Origin: Escarpia spicata
Lineage: Eukaryota; Annelida; Polychaeta; Sabellida; Siboglinidae
Reading direction: 5' to 3'
Assembly (NCBI GenBank): GCA_963995525.1
Contig: OZ023206.1
Coordinates: forward strand, 22,722,502 to 22,786,501
Length of the DNA: 64,000 bases
In this document: piece by piece, positions 37,986-48,437 of the stretch
Position numbering within the stretch: position 1 is the first letter of the stretch
Layout: each line of letters starts with the position of its first letter
Program-made: the position numbers and the translations under genes
The notes under the pieces: model-generated
Seen by the model: only the letters and a program-made list of their open reading frames with translations
What the model was told of the DNA's origin: nothing
Database searches by the model: none

Positions 37986-39184
37986 AGTAATGCCTGTGTG
38001 ATTTCCGGAGTCGGAACTTCCCATCAGTCTCTACTATCATCCAGTCTAGATTGCTCATATTCCCATCCCGCAAAGTGATCGGACATTTGACCTCAACAAC
38101 TCCCAACCCACAACAACTACAGCCTACTAAACCATCCGGGGTAGCTCCGAACATAGGATACTCAGTGCTTAAAAAAAAAAACAATCATGACAACTGAAAT
38201 CACTATGTTGTGCATGCTGTGACATGACATAGGCATCCCTAGCACAGCTCTCGTTAGCTTTACCCCAGTCTGTGGATGCAGACGTGAAAGACAACTCATT
38301 TGGTGTGCAGATTGGCCTCAGGACAGACATAGCTGGCTTCTGTACACGTGTGTGACATGCTGAATAGAACATTGATGCTGTCACCCGGCCTGCCCTCATG
38401 GTGAACCACAACTTACTCTTGCTCTGCGCTTTGGTCTCTTTCATCACAAACTCAACCTGTTCATCAGATATGCTAATATTGAAAGTGTCACAATACACCA
38501 GAATGTCATCGTACTTGTCAATAACAATGTCGGGATCATACAACTGGCCCAGATGTCTTGGAGCCCTGTTGCAGACAGACTTTGGCACACAGCTATCACT
38601 GTATGTGCTGTGCAAGGATAACACAACGGCAGTTGGACATGCAAGATGTAGTCGTGCAAAGAATGTGTCTTGTTCATGTTTTGTTGGTGATGGTATGTTG
38701 TTTGTAGTAGTGCCAGTGATCAATGGAGTAGTAGGTGTGTGTGGAGTAGCTGGTGTGCGTGGAGTAGCTGGTGTGCGTGGAGTAGCTGGTGTGTGTGGAG
38801 TAGCTGGTGTGTGTGGAGTAGCTGGTGTGTGTGGAGTAGCTGGTGTGTGTGGAGTAGCTGGTGTGAGCAGAGTGCTCGATATGGTCCGCGTGAGTGTCTT
38901 GCGCTTCTTGGACGCTGAGGTGAAGTCCATCTCGCTGATTTTCTGGAATGGTGATGCAAACTTCGCAGGGGTGGGGAACAGCCAGTATGCGGGGACGTCT
39001 GTCACCGATGCCTCCTTGGCGATTCTCGTCCCGTTCTCCATGGCAAACAGCACAGCGGCGATATGGCTGCATCCTTCGCTAAGACCGGCCATGCACGTGC
39101 AATGGGCAGACTGCACCGAACCATCATCAGCAATGATCAGCCACGGCTCCAAAGGCTTGTCGTTAATCCTCATTGAATGAGCAA
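37948..39184 (-). pseudogene. SWIM and YqaJ nuclease protein, main exon, truncated
   Basis: The exon starts after TTTCAG at 39184, in frame with the upstream exon (RAK|VAHSMR). Early residues form the SWIM zinc finger (HCTCMAG...CSHIAAVLF). A linker has about nine PATPHT repeats (18 bp each, 38735-38870). The YqaJ fold then begins (LWFTMRAGRVTAS, DWGKANESCARDAY). A run of 11 T (38171-38181) shifts the frame, then EYPMFGATPDGLV and VVEVKCP carry catalytic Asp, Glu and Lys. The expected YYYQVQ-like motif is cut at HYY by the internal deletion. YqaJ proteins are phage-recombinase-type exonucleases; their role in ISL2EU mobility is unknown. Confidence 0.75.
38735..38870. repeat. 18-bp coding minisatellite
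   Basis: About eight copies of GTGTGTGGAGTAGCTGGT (plus strand) with two GTGTGCGTGG variants, encoding PATPHT or PATPRT on minus. The repeat keeps frame. Confidence 0.9.
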
Positions 39185-39526
39185 CCTGAAACACAAACAG
39201 CAACCAAATAAAACACAACATCACGAATGAACACGATTACACTGTAAAATGTACTTGCTTGTATGAAGTTTTAACTTTATATATAAATTATAGGACCTAA
39301 CATAGCTAAATGAAGGTTTTGTAATTTACTGCATACAAATAAATCATCAGCAATAATTTGTGATTTTTTCATAATTAAACTTAGTTTAAACGTATATAAA
39401 ATAAAGTTGACCATATCGAAAAGACAGCTTTAATCTAGGCGCACGGTGGCTATGACCATAGCATAGGCATAGCCTGGCATTGCCATGCATATGCCATAAC
39501 CACAGACGTAAATATATTATGTTTAC

Positions 39527-39800
39527 CTTCGCACGGATCAGATGGACTCCATTTATTTTCTTATGAAGTATCTGCCGAATCCACCCGTCTTGGTAGAAAA
39601 TGTAGGCGTCCAGTGATTTATACTTTTTCAGCTGTTCGCTGGTGTACGCAGAAGGACTGAATATTATATAGTTAATCACATCTAGGAAACCGACGTGTGG
39701 CCACTTGGTGATGTCTCTCTCCAAACCAGTGGCCACGATGTTGTAAGGGTCACATCCGATTATACTCGTCTTTTCTCGGTACCGTTTTCGAACGTCTTAT
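39527..39800 (-). CDS. SWIM-YqaJ protein, upstream exon
   Basis: Encodes KTSIIGCDPYNIV, ATGLERDITKWPHVGFLDVI, a YTSEQLKKYKSLDAY stretch and a GWIR...INGVHLIRAK end, followed by a GTAAAC donor at 39526. It joins the SWIM exon at 39184 without breaking frame. The segment matches the N-terminal region that precedes SWIM in the ISL2EU second protein. The true start is not obvious: an in-frame stop lies just upstream near 39800, so the first codon may be GTG at 39736, or the ATG may be in an unseen exon or lost. Confidence 0.6.
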
Positions 39801-39952
39801 GGAAGGGATTTCACGTACTCGGAACACACAATTTCTATATCGCTTGCCATGACTATTACGAAGCTTGGGAACTAAAATGGCCGCGCGCATTGCAAATTTG
39901 GTAATTGTTATCACGCGCACACAAAACGGTGACGTCAGTGAAAACAAGCAAT

Positions 39953-40700
39953 AGTCCACGTTCAGTTGACTGAAGTGGACGGCGCGGCACGTATGGTGAA
40001 ATCAATGACGCGAGGTAGGCCGGCGTCTTGTCATGAAGGGCGGTGAACACAAGCACGATTAACTTATACTGGATGCGCCATGTCACCGGCAGCCAGTGCA
40101 GGCTATTCACTGCTGCCGTGATGCTTTGTAATACGACTCTGGCCGCAGAGGGTTGTACCATCTCAAGGCGGTGGAGTAACCGGTCGGATATTCCGTACAA
40201 AAGCGTTCCCGTAGTCTATTATTCAAGTAACAAGAGCATGTGTGAGACACTTGGTTGTTCCGGTCGTTAGTGTGTCGCGAATACGTGAGATTCGGTGCAG
40301 GTGGTAATATGCACTTCGGCACACATTTGCTACTTGTGCCGCCATTGAGAGATCGGCATTAATAGTAAAACCGAGATATCTGACGACAGCTGCAGATGTT
40401 GGCACAAGCTGACCGCAGACATCGACATGTGTTAGTGTTATTGGCGCGCAGAGGGTTGAGGATTTGATGGCAATGGCCTGCGTTTTAGACCGGTTGAGTA
40501 TTAGCCCGTTGTCGCAGAGCCAAACGTTGACATATTGAAGACAGGCCTCCATACGCGCGACTGTTTCTGCGTGATCGGTTGGTGGAAAGTCGACGTACAG
40601 TCGAGTGTCGTCAGCATATGTGGAATGCATCAAAGCATGACGTCTCCATGCAGGCAAACGTTTTTCCGACTCTAACAGGACAAATTTTGCGAGCAATGGA
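39953..40700 (-). mobile_element. LINE 3' fragment (RT to C-terminus)
   Basis: Minus strand 40696-40223: STYADDTRLYVDFPPTD (catalytic YADD) through RSKTQAIAIKSS and VRYLGFTINADLSM. It continues at 40200-39970 after a frame break with LLHRLEMVQ, SLHWLPVTWRIQYKL and DKTPAYLASLISPYV. These are RT palm/thumb and C-terminal features of CR1/L2-type LINEs, and the copy is 5'-truncated as usual. It abuts the transposon end at 39952 with no gap. Confidence 0.75.
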
Positions 40701-41157
40701 CCGCTGTTTACCCAGTTTAGATGAAATTGTATCAGAACAGAACGTGAATATGGTAAATAAAAAACGCAATAGTATTTACAGCGATATTAGTCTTATAAGT
40801 AATATATGGACACATCTATAAGCAAAAGTAATGAAGCTGATTTGCGAATAAACTGACCTGCGAGACCCCCAGATGTCTAAGCTGCTTGATGACGTTGGAC
40901 ACGCAAATTGACCAAAATATATGTCGGTGCAGTAATTAGAACCGGTACCCTAATATACGTTCTTGATGTAAAAGGAACATGTTGCTCTTCCTATAAATAA
41001 AAACAATTCATATATAGTTTTGTAAGAAATTTAATGTTTGCAAACAAAATATGGTAACATGGTCATTCGCTGGTTACTGTCAAAACGTTAATGTTTTTAT
41101 GACTAATTTGCATTATGTAGGAGCTCTCAGTTTACATTTAGTAAAGAAGCCTTAAGC

Positions 41158-41195
41158 GGGTGCAATTGGAGGTTTTTTGGTGATCCCATCCCCCG
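41158..41195 (+). repeat. Dispersed CAATTGGAGGTTT repeat, copy 2
   Basis: GGTGCAATTGGAGGTTTTTT then GGTGATCCC. Same orientation as 34946. Confidence 0.5.
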
Positions 41196-43387
41196 AATAC
41201 TCTTCTCGTTCCGACGCCAATGCATTTATTGACCGTAACTTGAAGGACTTTATGTTACACGGCTTACCCATCATGATTTATGCTATATGTACGTACATCT
41301 TGCATTCACTGCTATTAGTTATATCGTCATATAAAATGTAATTATGAATAAAAACACGTACTACAACCGCAAGTGCCACAAGGATTATGAGCCGGCGCAA
41401 TAAAGTGTGTTATTACACCATCTAGTGAACACATTCCAAGGAACAATTAATAAAGTCATCTACTTTCAGGCAAGTCACTGCTTTGGGGAAGGAGATGGAG
41501 AAGCTGCGACAACACGCATAGGCCTTGGTGAAACAATTATGTTGCAATACTTGCAATCTGGTAGAAGGAGCAGGTGATTTTAAACAAATGATATAATTTC
41601 CACGATGAACGTTCCAGTAAATACTAGTATGCTTACGCCGCACAGACGTTATTCTGACGAATGACGCCCCAAGCCTTTAAAAGCATGACATGAAAAAGGC
41701 CCACCCTGCCCTTGCATGTAGTACTTTTTGCATTGTAAACCAGTCCCGTCAAGACTAAGCGGACGCTGTTCTTCGGACGTCACTTGAAAATAAGTCGAAC
41801 GAAGGGGAGCGTGATCGTTAAGACGTTGCAACTGGACTGCCACAAGCAGCATCTCGCTGGACAAGACACAACGCGTGGGGCGGTCGTCTGCAGTTACAAT
41901 ATGTGGAGTTGAAGAAACAGGCCGGATACATTTCATGTCAGGAAGTAGTTTGCGGTGACTAATGACAATAATAAGCAATTGAAGAAGGAAAATACATTTG
42001 ATCTTCAATACCTGCATGTTAAATTGTGTGAGGGAAATCTAAATAAAAAAATCATATCCTGCTTGTTTTGTCAGTCAATACCGAACCCTGATCTTAGTCT
42101 ACGCTTCAAAAGCAATAACATCTGCTTATATACCATACAACGACATATTCCTTTGAAACTAAGATCCAACACATTGGCTGATATGCTAACAAGTCCGGTC
42201 GGGGTTGTGTAAACACGCGTATCAAGAAGAGTTTATATAGATGATCACTTGAACAATTTGGAAACATCCACAGTAATGTTGCCGAGTAGGGACAAATGGA
42301 CATTGTCCTGTCAGATGGCAAGTACAAATAGCAGACACAGCAAATGCTTGAGGAGTTTCTGACAAAGGTAGTTCTACCTACAAACCCGTCACTGAGGATA
42401 TGGTTATGTTACGTGAGCATGTGACACGTGTGACAATTCAATGTCAACTGATCTACAAACTCTAAATTTATACTCATATACACATATATAATTACATCTC
42501 TACAGGTGATATGTAATAGGCCTAGCTCCAGATAAAATCGGAAAAGTTGCACAAGCATGCCTAGATCATTTCAAAAAGGCATCCACGTAAATTATGTTTA
42601 TTCAGTTGTAAGGAAAACCAGTGTTCTTTGAGTCAGATCTGCCCAACCCGTGTCCAGCGTCATTACTTGTTAGCAGTCATGTATGGCCTATTCTGGAGTG
42701 TTATATGTTGTTTTTTTGTCGATAGTATCATGCTTGGTCAATGTTTTATCAATACCAGCATCGATACAATAGATTGGTTACATTGACTAACCGTCCACCA
42801 TGTTGTGGGTCAGATTATTAAACAAGATACCTAACTAATTATGAAATGAAGAACCATATAAGGAAGTGAAATATTAAAATTTAAAAACAAAACAAACTCC
42901 ATACCTCTGTACAGTTGCATGCTAAATCATATTTTAATACGTTTTCCTAAACATTTTACTTGCTTTCTTACTTTTTTCCGCGTAAATCTAATTTAAAATG
43001 CTCAAATTGTACGTAGTATAGCAATGTTTCGTCGATGACGCGATGGAAATCAAGGTTGACTTCAAGTAGCTATCATAACAAAAGTAACTAATATTACATT
43101 AAACTATTTATGGAAAATATGCGTCTTTACATGTAAAATAAAAACATATAACTTAATTGTTTACAATCAAACGTTTATTTTGTGACCTACAAAATTCCAT
43201 TTGTAATTTTGTTGGGACATTGGCCCATTAGATCTTTCAAATAAATTAACATTTTCATGTGGCCTTACTATGTTAAGATAGAAACATAAGACAGTGAATG
43301 ACGTATGAAACAAGTAATACATATAAAGACATACAACTCCCGTATAAAAACTGTAAACCTTTTACCAAAACCATTCAACAACAACAA

Positions 43388-43580
43388 ACCCCCCCACACA
43401 CACACAACCACACCCTCAAACACATATACACTCACCAATCTACCCCCATCTACACATAGACGCACCCCAATCCTTACATATACATACAATACACAAGCGT
43501 ACAACCCCCACCCACACACACATACAACACACACGCACGCACGCACGCACGCACGCACGTACACACGCAAGCACGCACAC
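43388..43580. repeat. CA/CACG-rich microsatellite
   Basis: Compound ACACAC and (CACG)n, the latter near 43530-43575. Confidence 0.85.
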
Positions 43581-43869
43581 AACTGCACATTAAGTCAGAC
43601 TTGAACATGATATACAATGTCACTTTCTGGCTATAGAATTCAATATGGCTACTGGAACAACATATCTCATGTAACATTTTTTGTGTGCACCATGCATTCT
43701 GAGTCGTCGACAAGACGGGAGAGATTCGAAGGCAGGCTTGTTGTCTGTAGTATAATTTACATTCCAAGCCAGAATAAATGATAGATGCAGTTGTATTGTC
43801 TCTGCTTAGTACGACAAGCCAAACGAATATTAGTTTCGTTTACTAATGTTTTAACATGTGGCATTATAG

Positions 43870-43953
43870 GTGTATTCATGGGTGTAACAGCGAGAGAATA
43901 CCAAGCTCTAAACACGAGCCCCGTGAGTCACATTTCACAGTACACAAATTCTG
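43870..43953 (+). CDS. PKS ketosynthase, first visible exon
   Basis: Short exon between a TATAG acceptor (43869) and a GTAAGT donor (43954). It encodes VFMGVTAREYQ and ends in YTNS, matching the ketosynthase segment VFVGI...DY that lies some 30 residues before the active-site cysteine. The frame continues exactly into the next exon (NS|GTNS across the intron). About 100-130 residues of KS should precede it but were not found upstream. Confidence 0.7.
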
Positions 43954-44469
43954 GTAAGTCGTCGCTACTAAAATGATTATAATGCACATAGTTAACATGG
44001 GAGATATATTAATCTGAATTAGCAGATTGTACATCATAACGAAATACTCCATAATGCAAATGTCTATGAATGTTTTGGCGTATTAGTAGTCAAAACAAAT
44101 GTTCAACCGTATAATTTTATGATCCATCCTGGAAAATGTGTGACAGTGCTTGTATTACACGTATTCAATTATTGTTGCATACGTATTCCAACCTCTATCA
44201 TTTACAAAATCAGCAGATAATGTCAATTATATTGTTTAAAGAACTTCTACTATTTAATATGTCCATTAAAGAACGCTGTGTGACTGTTCTTATTAGTAAT
44301 AGTTGTTTCTACATATTTGATCAATTTATTTCCATCGTTGTACAAAATAACGACCATAGTAGGCAAGAATTCTGACATGCACAGAAAGCTACTTTTGTTG
44401 TCCATTGAAGAATACTTGTGAAAGTAATGGACTTGCAGTGTCATCACATTAATATTTTTCTGTTTACAG

Positions 44470-44679
44470 GGACAAACAGTTGCATGATGGCGAATCGCAT
44501 CTCTTACGAGTACGACCTGAACTGTCCCAGTTTCAGCGTAGACACGGCTTGTTCGTCGTCGCTCTACACGACGCATCTGGCATGCGAGGCAATCCGCCGA
44601 GGCGAGTGCAACATGGCGCTGGCTGGTGGAGTCAACCTACTTCTTATGCCTAACACCTTCATCGACTTCTGTCAAGCAG
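44470..44679 (+). CDS. PKS ketosynthase exon with active-site cysteine
   Basis: Encodes GTNSCMMANRISYEYDLN, then PSFSVDTACSSSLYTTH with the catalytic Cys codon at 44550-44552, then ALAGGVNLLLMPNTFIDFCQA. The KS forms carbon-carbon bonds between the growing acyl chain and the extender unit on ACP. The exon starts after TTTACAG. It ends at 44679, where only GCAACT is available as donor (GC instead of GT). A small repeat element starts about 10 bases beyond. Joining 44679 to 45810 keeps the KS frame (QA|GMLAPDGRC). Confidence 0.8.
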
Positions 44680-44689
44680 GCAACTAACT

Positions 44690-44838
44690 AGCCTCGATTA
44701 TCCAGACGACGCGAGATGGAAGCACCGTAGGGATCCCGTTCTACCGCTTGGACGTTAACACTGGTTTTCACTGTACGACACTGATCCCGGCTTACCCTGA
44801 AACCCGGTAAAGACGATGATTGGCTCTCAGGCTAACAA
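44690..44838. mobile_element. Small dispersed element, copy 2 (in PKS intron)
   Basis: TAGCCTCGATTATCCAG at the left and GATGATTGGCTCTCAGGCTA at the right, as at 19366-19508. It lies just after the PKS exon end. Confidence 0.6.
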
Positions 44839-45037
44839 TAGCGCTAAAAGTTAAATAAGCGTCAACTTATATATAAGTTTACGCTACGCATTGTAAGCTT
44901 TGGTTATATTGACAGAAGTGATGAACAAAACAGTTAAATCTTAATTTATTTTATATTAAGAATCTCGATAACAACGCTGATTGGCTGCTCGCCCAAAACA
45001 TTTGCCGCTGGCAGCGTACGCAAAATAGATTCTCGAG

Positions 45038-45140
45038 TAGCCCTAGCCTTTATCCGGGCGCCGCGAGATGTGAGCACCGTAGGAATGCGTGCATTCATAA
45101 AGCGCATTCTCGGCCAGACCCTGTTTCCCGGCGAAGTCAA
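45038..45140. mobile_element. Small dispersed element, decayed copy 3
   Basis: TAGCCTTTATCCGGGCGCCG and GAGCACCGTAGGAATGCG match the left part of copy 2. The right end is lost. Confidence 0.4.
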
Positions 45141-45334
45141 GCAGCCGGGAGAGTAGTAACTAACCGAAGAGACACTCTCACAATCGCTCACTGTCTTATT
45201 CAGAAAAGGTTCAAACAGCACGATTCGGAAAACCGAACATAAAACTATGCTTAAGCGCAAAACGTTGTTTCAGAACAAAAATAATAATATGCTGTGAATA
45301 CTCCTACTGGACAGAATTTGTTACGCTATATACC

Positions 45335-45337
<3 letters not shown>

Positions 45338-45373
<36 letters not shown>
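45338..45373. repeat. (TA)n microsatellite in PKS intron
   Basis: About 35 bases of TA. Confidence 0.9.
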
Positions 45374-45378
<5 letters not shown>

Positions 45379-45809
45379 GAAAACAGAAAACAGGACAGTT
45401 AATAAATGTATTTGCAATGATCTTGAGACCTCTTAAAAGAAATGTAATCCTAAGTTTAATGTTAGTATTTTTGTAGGTAGGGCGTCAAAACTAAAATCTA
45501 TTTTGAAAATAGTATGTCTGGTACAAATAATAACATATTTTCGTACAAAAGGTCAAAGTTATGTAGGAGCGCAATAACACAGTAATGAAATAGAAGAATT
45601 GATACGGGAATGATCCTACCAATTTTACAAGTAACCCCAAAAGTAACTGCATCAGGTAATTGCCATTTATGATAATTTTGATACTACTTAACATAATACT
45701 ATTTACGATGTTGCTGTTTATAGTGGGACCGCTGTAATAACAAATAAAGAACTTCCATTATATAATAAATAAATAATTCGGTTGTAACATGTTCATTCAT
45801 CGTTTCTAG

Positions 45810-46779
45810 GAATGCTGGCTCCGGACGGTCGCTGTAAGAGTTTCGAGCCGGAATGATCGTTCTGAAGCCACTGGACCGTGCCCTAGCTGACAACGACCGC
45901 TTATACGCCGTCATCCGTGGAGGGGCTCTCACCAACGACGGTCACACCCCGGGCATTGCTAACCCCAGCTACGACGCCCAGGTCGAGTTGGTGCGAAGGG
46001 CGTGCGCCAGTGCCGCAGTTTCCTACGCCGACATCCCATACGTGGAGGCCCACGGAACGGGCACACAGGTTGGCGACACGACTGAAGCAAATGCTCTTGG
46101 CCAGACGATCGGTACCGCGCGTAAGAGTCGAGACAGTCCTTTATACATCGGTTCGGTGAAGTCAAACATTTCCCATTGCGAGGGCTCGGCTGGCATCGCC
46201 GGAGTCATCAAGACCGCCCTGGCGCTGCAACACCGTCAAATCCCGCCTGTTGTTCACTTCAAACGTGGCAACGAGAAGATAAAATTCAACGAGTTCAACC
46301 TGAAAGTTCCTCAGAAGTTGGAGCCGTGGCCAAACAAAGATAAAGCGTTGGCCGGGGTCAGCTCTTTCGGCTTCGGAGGCGCCAATGCCCATCTCATTCT
46401 AGAAGGCATCTCGGCTGGTTTAGATAATTCGTCAGCAGGAAGGAGAGAACGGAAGATGCGTGTTGTGAAACCCTTGGTGATATCTGCTCAGACGAAGGAG
46501 GGGCTAAGAGAGAACGCGAAGCAATGGATCCCTCATCTCCAGAAGAGCGAGGACCCATTCTGCGACATCTTATCAACGGCAGCACTGAGGCGACAGCACT
46601 ACGGTCACAGAGTCGGTGTCTTGTGTAGGTCGAGAGGAGACGACATCGCCGGACTGGAAGCATTCATCGAGAGCAGCGGCAGAACACTCTACATCGACGG
46701 ACATGTTCCAGACGCACAGATCGGGTCTGCCTGTATCTACGCAGCGGTGGCGACATCTTGCGAAACGAATCCAAACTAG
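45810..46779 (+). CDS. PKS ketosynthase C-terminal half and linker, with a frame break
   Basis: The exon opens GMLAPDGRCKSFEPE, then hits an in-frame TGA at 45854. Homology resumes one base earlier in another frame as MIVLKPLDRALAD (45853 onward). About eleven expected codons, including the conserved RGEG loop, are missing between them. Downstream, VEAHGTGT (His at 46051) and SNISH (His at 46174) supply the two catalytic histidines, and SSFGFGGANAHLIL closes KS near 46400. The KS-AT linker (SAQTKEGLRENA, DILSTAALRRQHYGHR) follows to about 46690. No acyltransferase GHSxG motif follows; the frame ends at 46779. Confidence 0.75.
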
Positions 46780-48437
46780 CGATCTACTCCCAGAAGACGT
46801 CAGGTGAAGACAGTTCTACATTGGCAGAAGACCTGCGGCGCCAGGGACACTCCGTGAAGCTGTTCACAAAGCGGTCACTAACGGGGAAAGACGCACACGG
46901 ACCAGTCGAAGTCTATGACGCTCTCATTGCTATGGAAGAAGACAGTTTGAAGGATCCAGCGATCGAGGTACTGCTGAAGTGTGTGCACAAATTCGGAGCC
47001 ATCGTCATCTACATGTCAGACGATGAGCAATCGGTGCCAAGCCGAGGAACCTTTCTTCTCAACAAGCGCCTCGTCCTGCTCAGCAAGAGCGTCATCTGGC
47101 AGACAGACGAGTTTCCGGTATTGTCCACGCGAATGTTTGCCATATTAGAAAATCCCGACCAGAAAGCGCTGCCGCAGTTCGATGTGCGCACCGCCTGGCG
47201 TCGTAAACAAGAACTAGCCGCGACCGTCGGACAAACTGTCAGCGATGTTGCGAATGGAAAGATAGTGACTGTCGTTGATGGGGAATGTGCTGTGCCTCTG
47301 TCATTCGACGGCAGTCGATTCCATCCAAATGGCAAAGCGATGTACATTGTCACTGGCGGCATGAAAGGCTTCGGTATGGCGACCGTCAAATGGCTCTATT
47401 CGAAGGGGATCAAACACGTGGCTATCATCGGACGTAGTGAAGCCTCACCAGAACAGAAGAGCGACATCGCGGCCGTCGAAGAAGCCGGTTGTCACATCTA
47501 CGTGTTCAAGGCGGACGTGTCGAACTACAAGAGAATGGAGGTGGTGGTTGACAATCTGCAGCGCAAGGCTCATCCGATCGAAGGCTTTTTCCACAGCGCG
47601 GCAGTGTTCCGCGATGGCTGGATGACGGAGATGACTCACGAAGACTGGATGCAAGTAATGATGCCCAAGGCGTACGGAACCCTCGTTCTACATCAGCTGT
47701 CGTTGCGCAAGAGGCTGCCATTGCAACACTTCGTCACGTACTCGTCGATCGTTGGAATGGTCGGCAACGCGACTCAGTGCAACTACTGCGTGGCGAACGC
47801 ATTCCTGCTCAGCTTGGGCGACCTGCGACGGTCACTCGGTCTGCCGAGCAGCGTCGCTTGTTTCGGTGTCATCAACTCTACTGGCTTCGCCCACCGCAAC
47901 GAACTCGTCAACATGTACGACAAGAAGGGCTTGTATTCTGTATCCCCGAAGAACGCTCTCAATGCAGTTGCGACGCTGATGAGTCTAAACATCGACCACT
48001 TCGGAATCACTGCTGCGTTTGACAGCAACAAATTTGCCGTAGCTTTCCGTGGCGCAATGACACAGAACGAAAAGTTTGGAGGCGGCGGATTTCTGTCCCG
48101 TTTCAAGAACCTCATGGAAGGCGTGACGCTGGGAAACGCCGACGGGAAATCGTTGAAGGATCGAGTTCGCGAAGCAACTCCAGACGAAGGAAAGGGAATC
48201 GTGATGGATCACCTTACGGCATCTCTGGCGAAACTACTTGGGATCGAGGAAGCGGACGTGTCAGTCGACTCGTCACCTGTCAACCTCGGCGTCGACTCTC
48301 TCGTGGCCACCGACCTCAGCAACAACATCATGAACGCCTTCGAAATCCAATTCCTTCCCGTGGAGCTACTGAACAACAAAACTGCATTGTCATCCGTCTG
48401 CCATTCGATCTATACCAAGGCTCTGATCGTTCAATGA
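46758..48437 (+). CDS. PKS ketoreductase and acyl carrier protein region
   Basis: 559 codons in the frame that takes over at about 46750. The first ~190 residues (IYSQKTSGEDS, KFGAIVIYMSDDEQS, FLLNKRLVLLS) resemble the structural or enoylreductase-remnant region before KR. Ketoreductase starts at about residue 195: MYIVTGGMKGFGMATV (NADPH loop), AIIGRSE, HSAAVFRDG, then YSSIVGMVGNATQCNYCVAN with catalytic Ser, Tyr (47784) and Asn. ACP lies near residues 475-555, with LGVDSLVATDLS; its phosphopantetheine Ser is at 48297. KR reduces the beta-keto group and ACP carries the chain. It ends at TGA 48435, after which the same frame runs on into a thioesterase. No acyltransferase or dehydratase is visible. 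Confidence 0.8.
   Translation: MRNESKLAIYSQKTSGEDSSTLAEDLRRQGHSVKLFTKRSLTGKDAHGPVEVYDALIAMEEDSLKDPAIEVLLKCVHKFGAIVIYMSDDEQSVPSRGTFLLNKRLVLLSKSVIWQTDEFPVLSTRMFAILENPDQKALPQFDVRTAWRRKQELAATVGQTVSDVANGKIVTVVDGECAVPLSFDGSRFHPNGKAMYIVTGGMKGFGMATVKWLYSKGIKHVAIIGRSEASPEQKSDIAAVEEAGCHIYVFKADVSNYKRMEVVVDNLQRKAHPIEGFFHSAAVFRDGWMTEMTHEDWMQVMMPKAYGTLVLHQLSLRKRLPLQHFVTYSSIVGMVGNATQCNYCVANAFLLSLGDLRRSLGLPSSVACFGVINSTGFAHRNELVNMYDKKGLYSVSPKNALNAVATLMSLNIDHFGITAAFDSNKFAVAFRGAMTQNEKFGGGGFLSRFKNLMEGVTLGNADGKSLKDRVREATPDEGKGIVMDHLTASLAKLLGIEEADVSVDSSPVNLGVDSLVATDLSNNIMNAFEIQFLPVELLNNKTALSSVCHSIYTKALIVQ

Larger units (their letters stand above)
36671..39952. mobile_element. ISL2EU-like DNA transposon, internally deleted (3,282 bp)
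   Basis: Ends ATTGCTTGTTTT...TGACGTCAC (36671 onward) and the inverse GTGACGTCAGTGAAAACAAGCAAT (39929-39952, here shown as CAGTGAAAACAAGCAAT at its tip) form terminal inverted repeats. Between them two genes converge: a THAP-domain transposase on plus (36755-37985) and a SWIM plus YqaJ nuclease on minus (about 39800-37950). This gene pair in tail-to-tail order is the hallmark of ISL2EU transposons as described in repeat databases. Both coding regions stop abruptly at about 37985, so the middle (transposase catalytic core and YqaJ C-terminus) has been deleted. The target duplication is not clear. Confidence 0.75.
40701..43869. other. No gene seen (upstream of PKS exons)
   Basis: I looked here for the N-terminal half of the ketosynthase and found no matching frame. 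Contains a dispersed repeat at 41158 and a C/A-rich microsatellite at 43390-43580. The ORF on minus 42017-41649 has no domain. Confidence 0.4.

Noticed and set aside
38398..39180. 260-codon plus-strand ORF
   Set aside because: Antisense shadow of the SWIM-YqaJ exon, whose motifs and splice sites are on minus.
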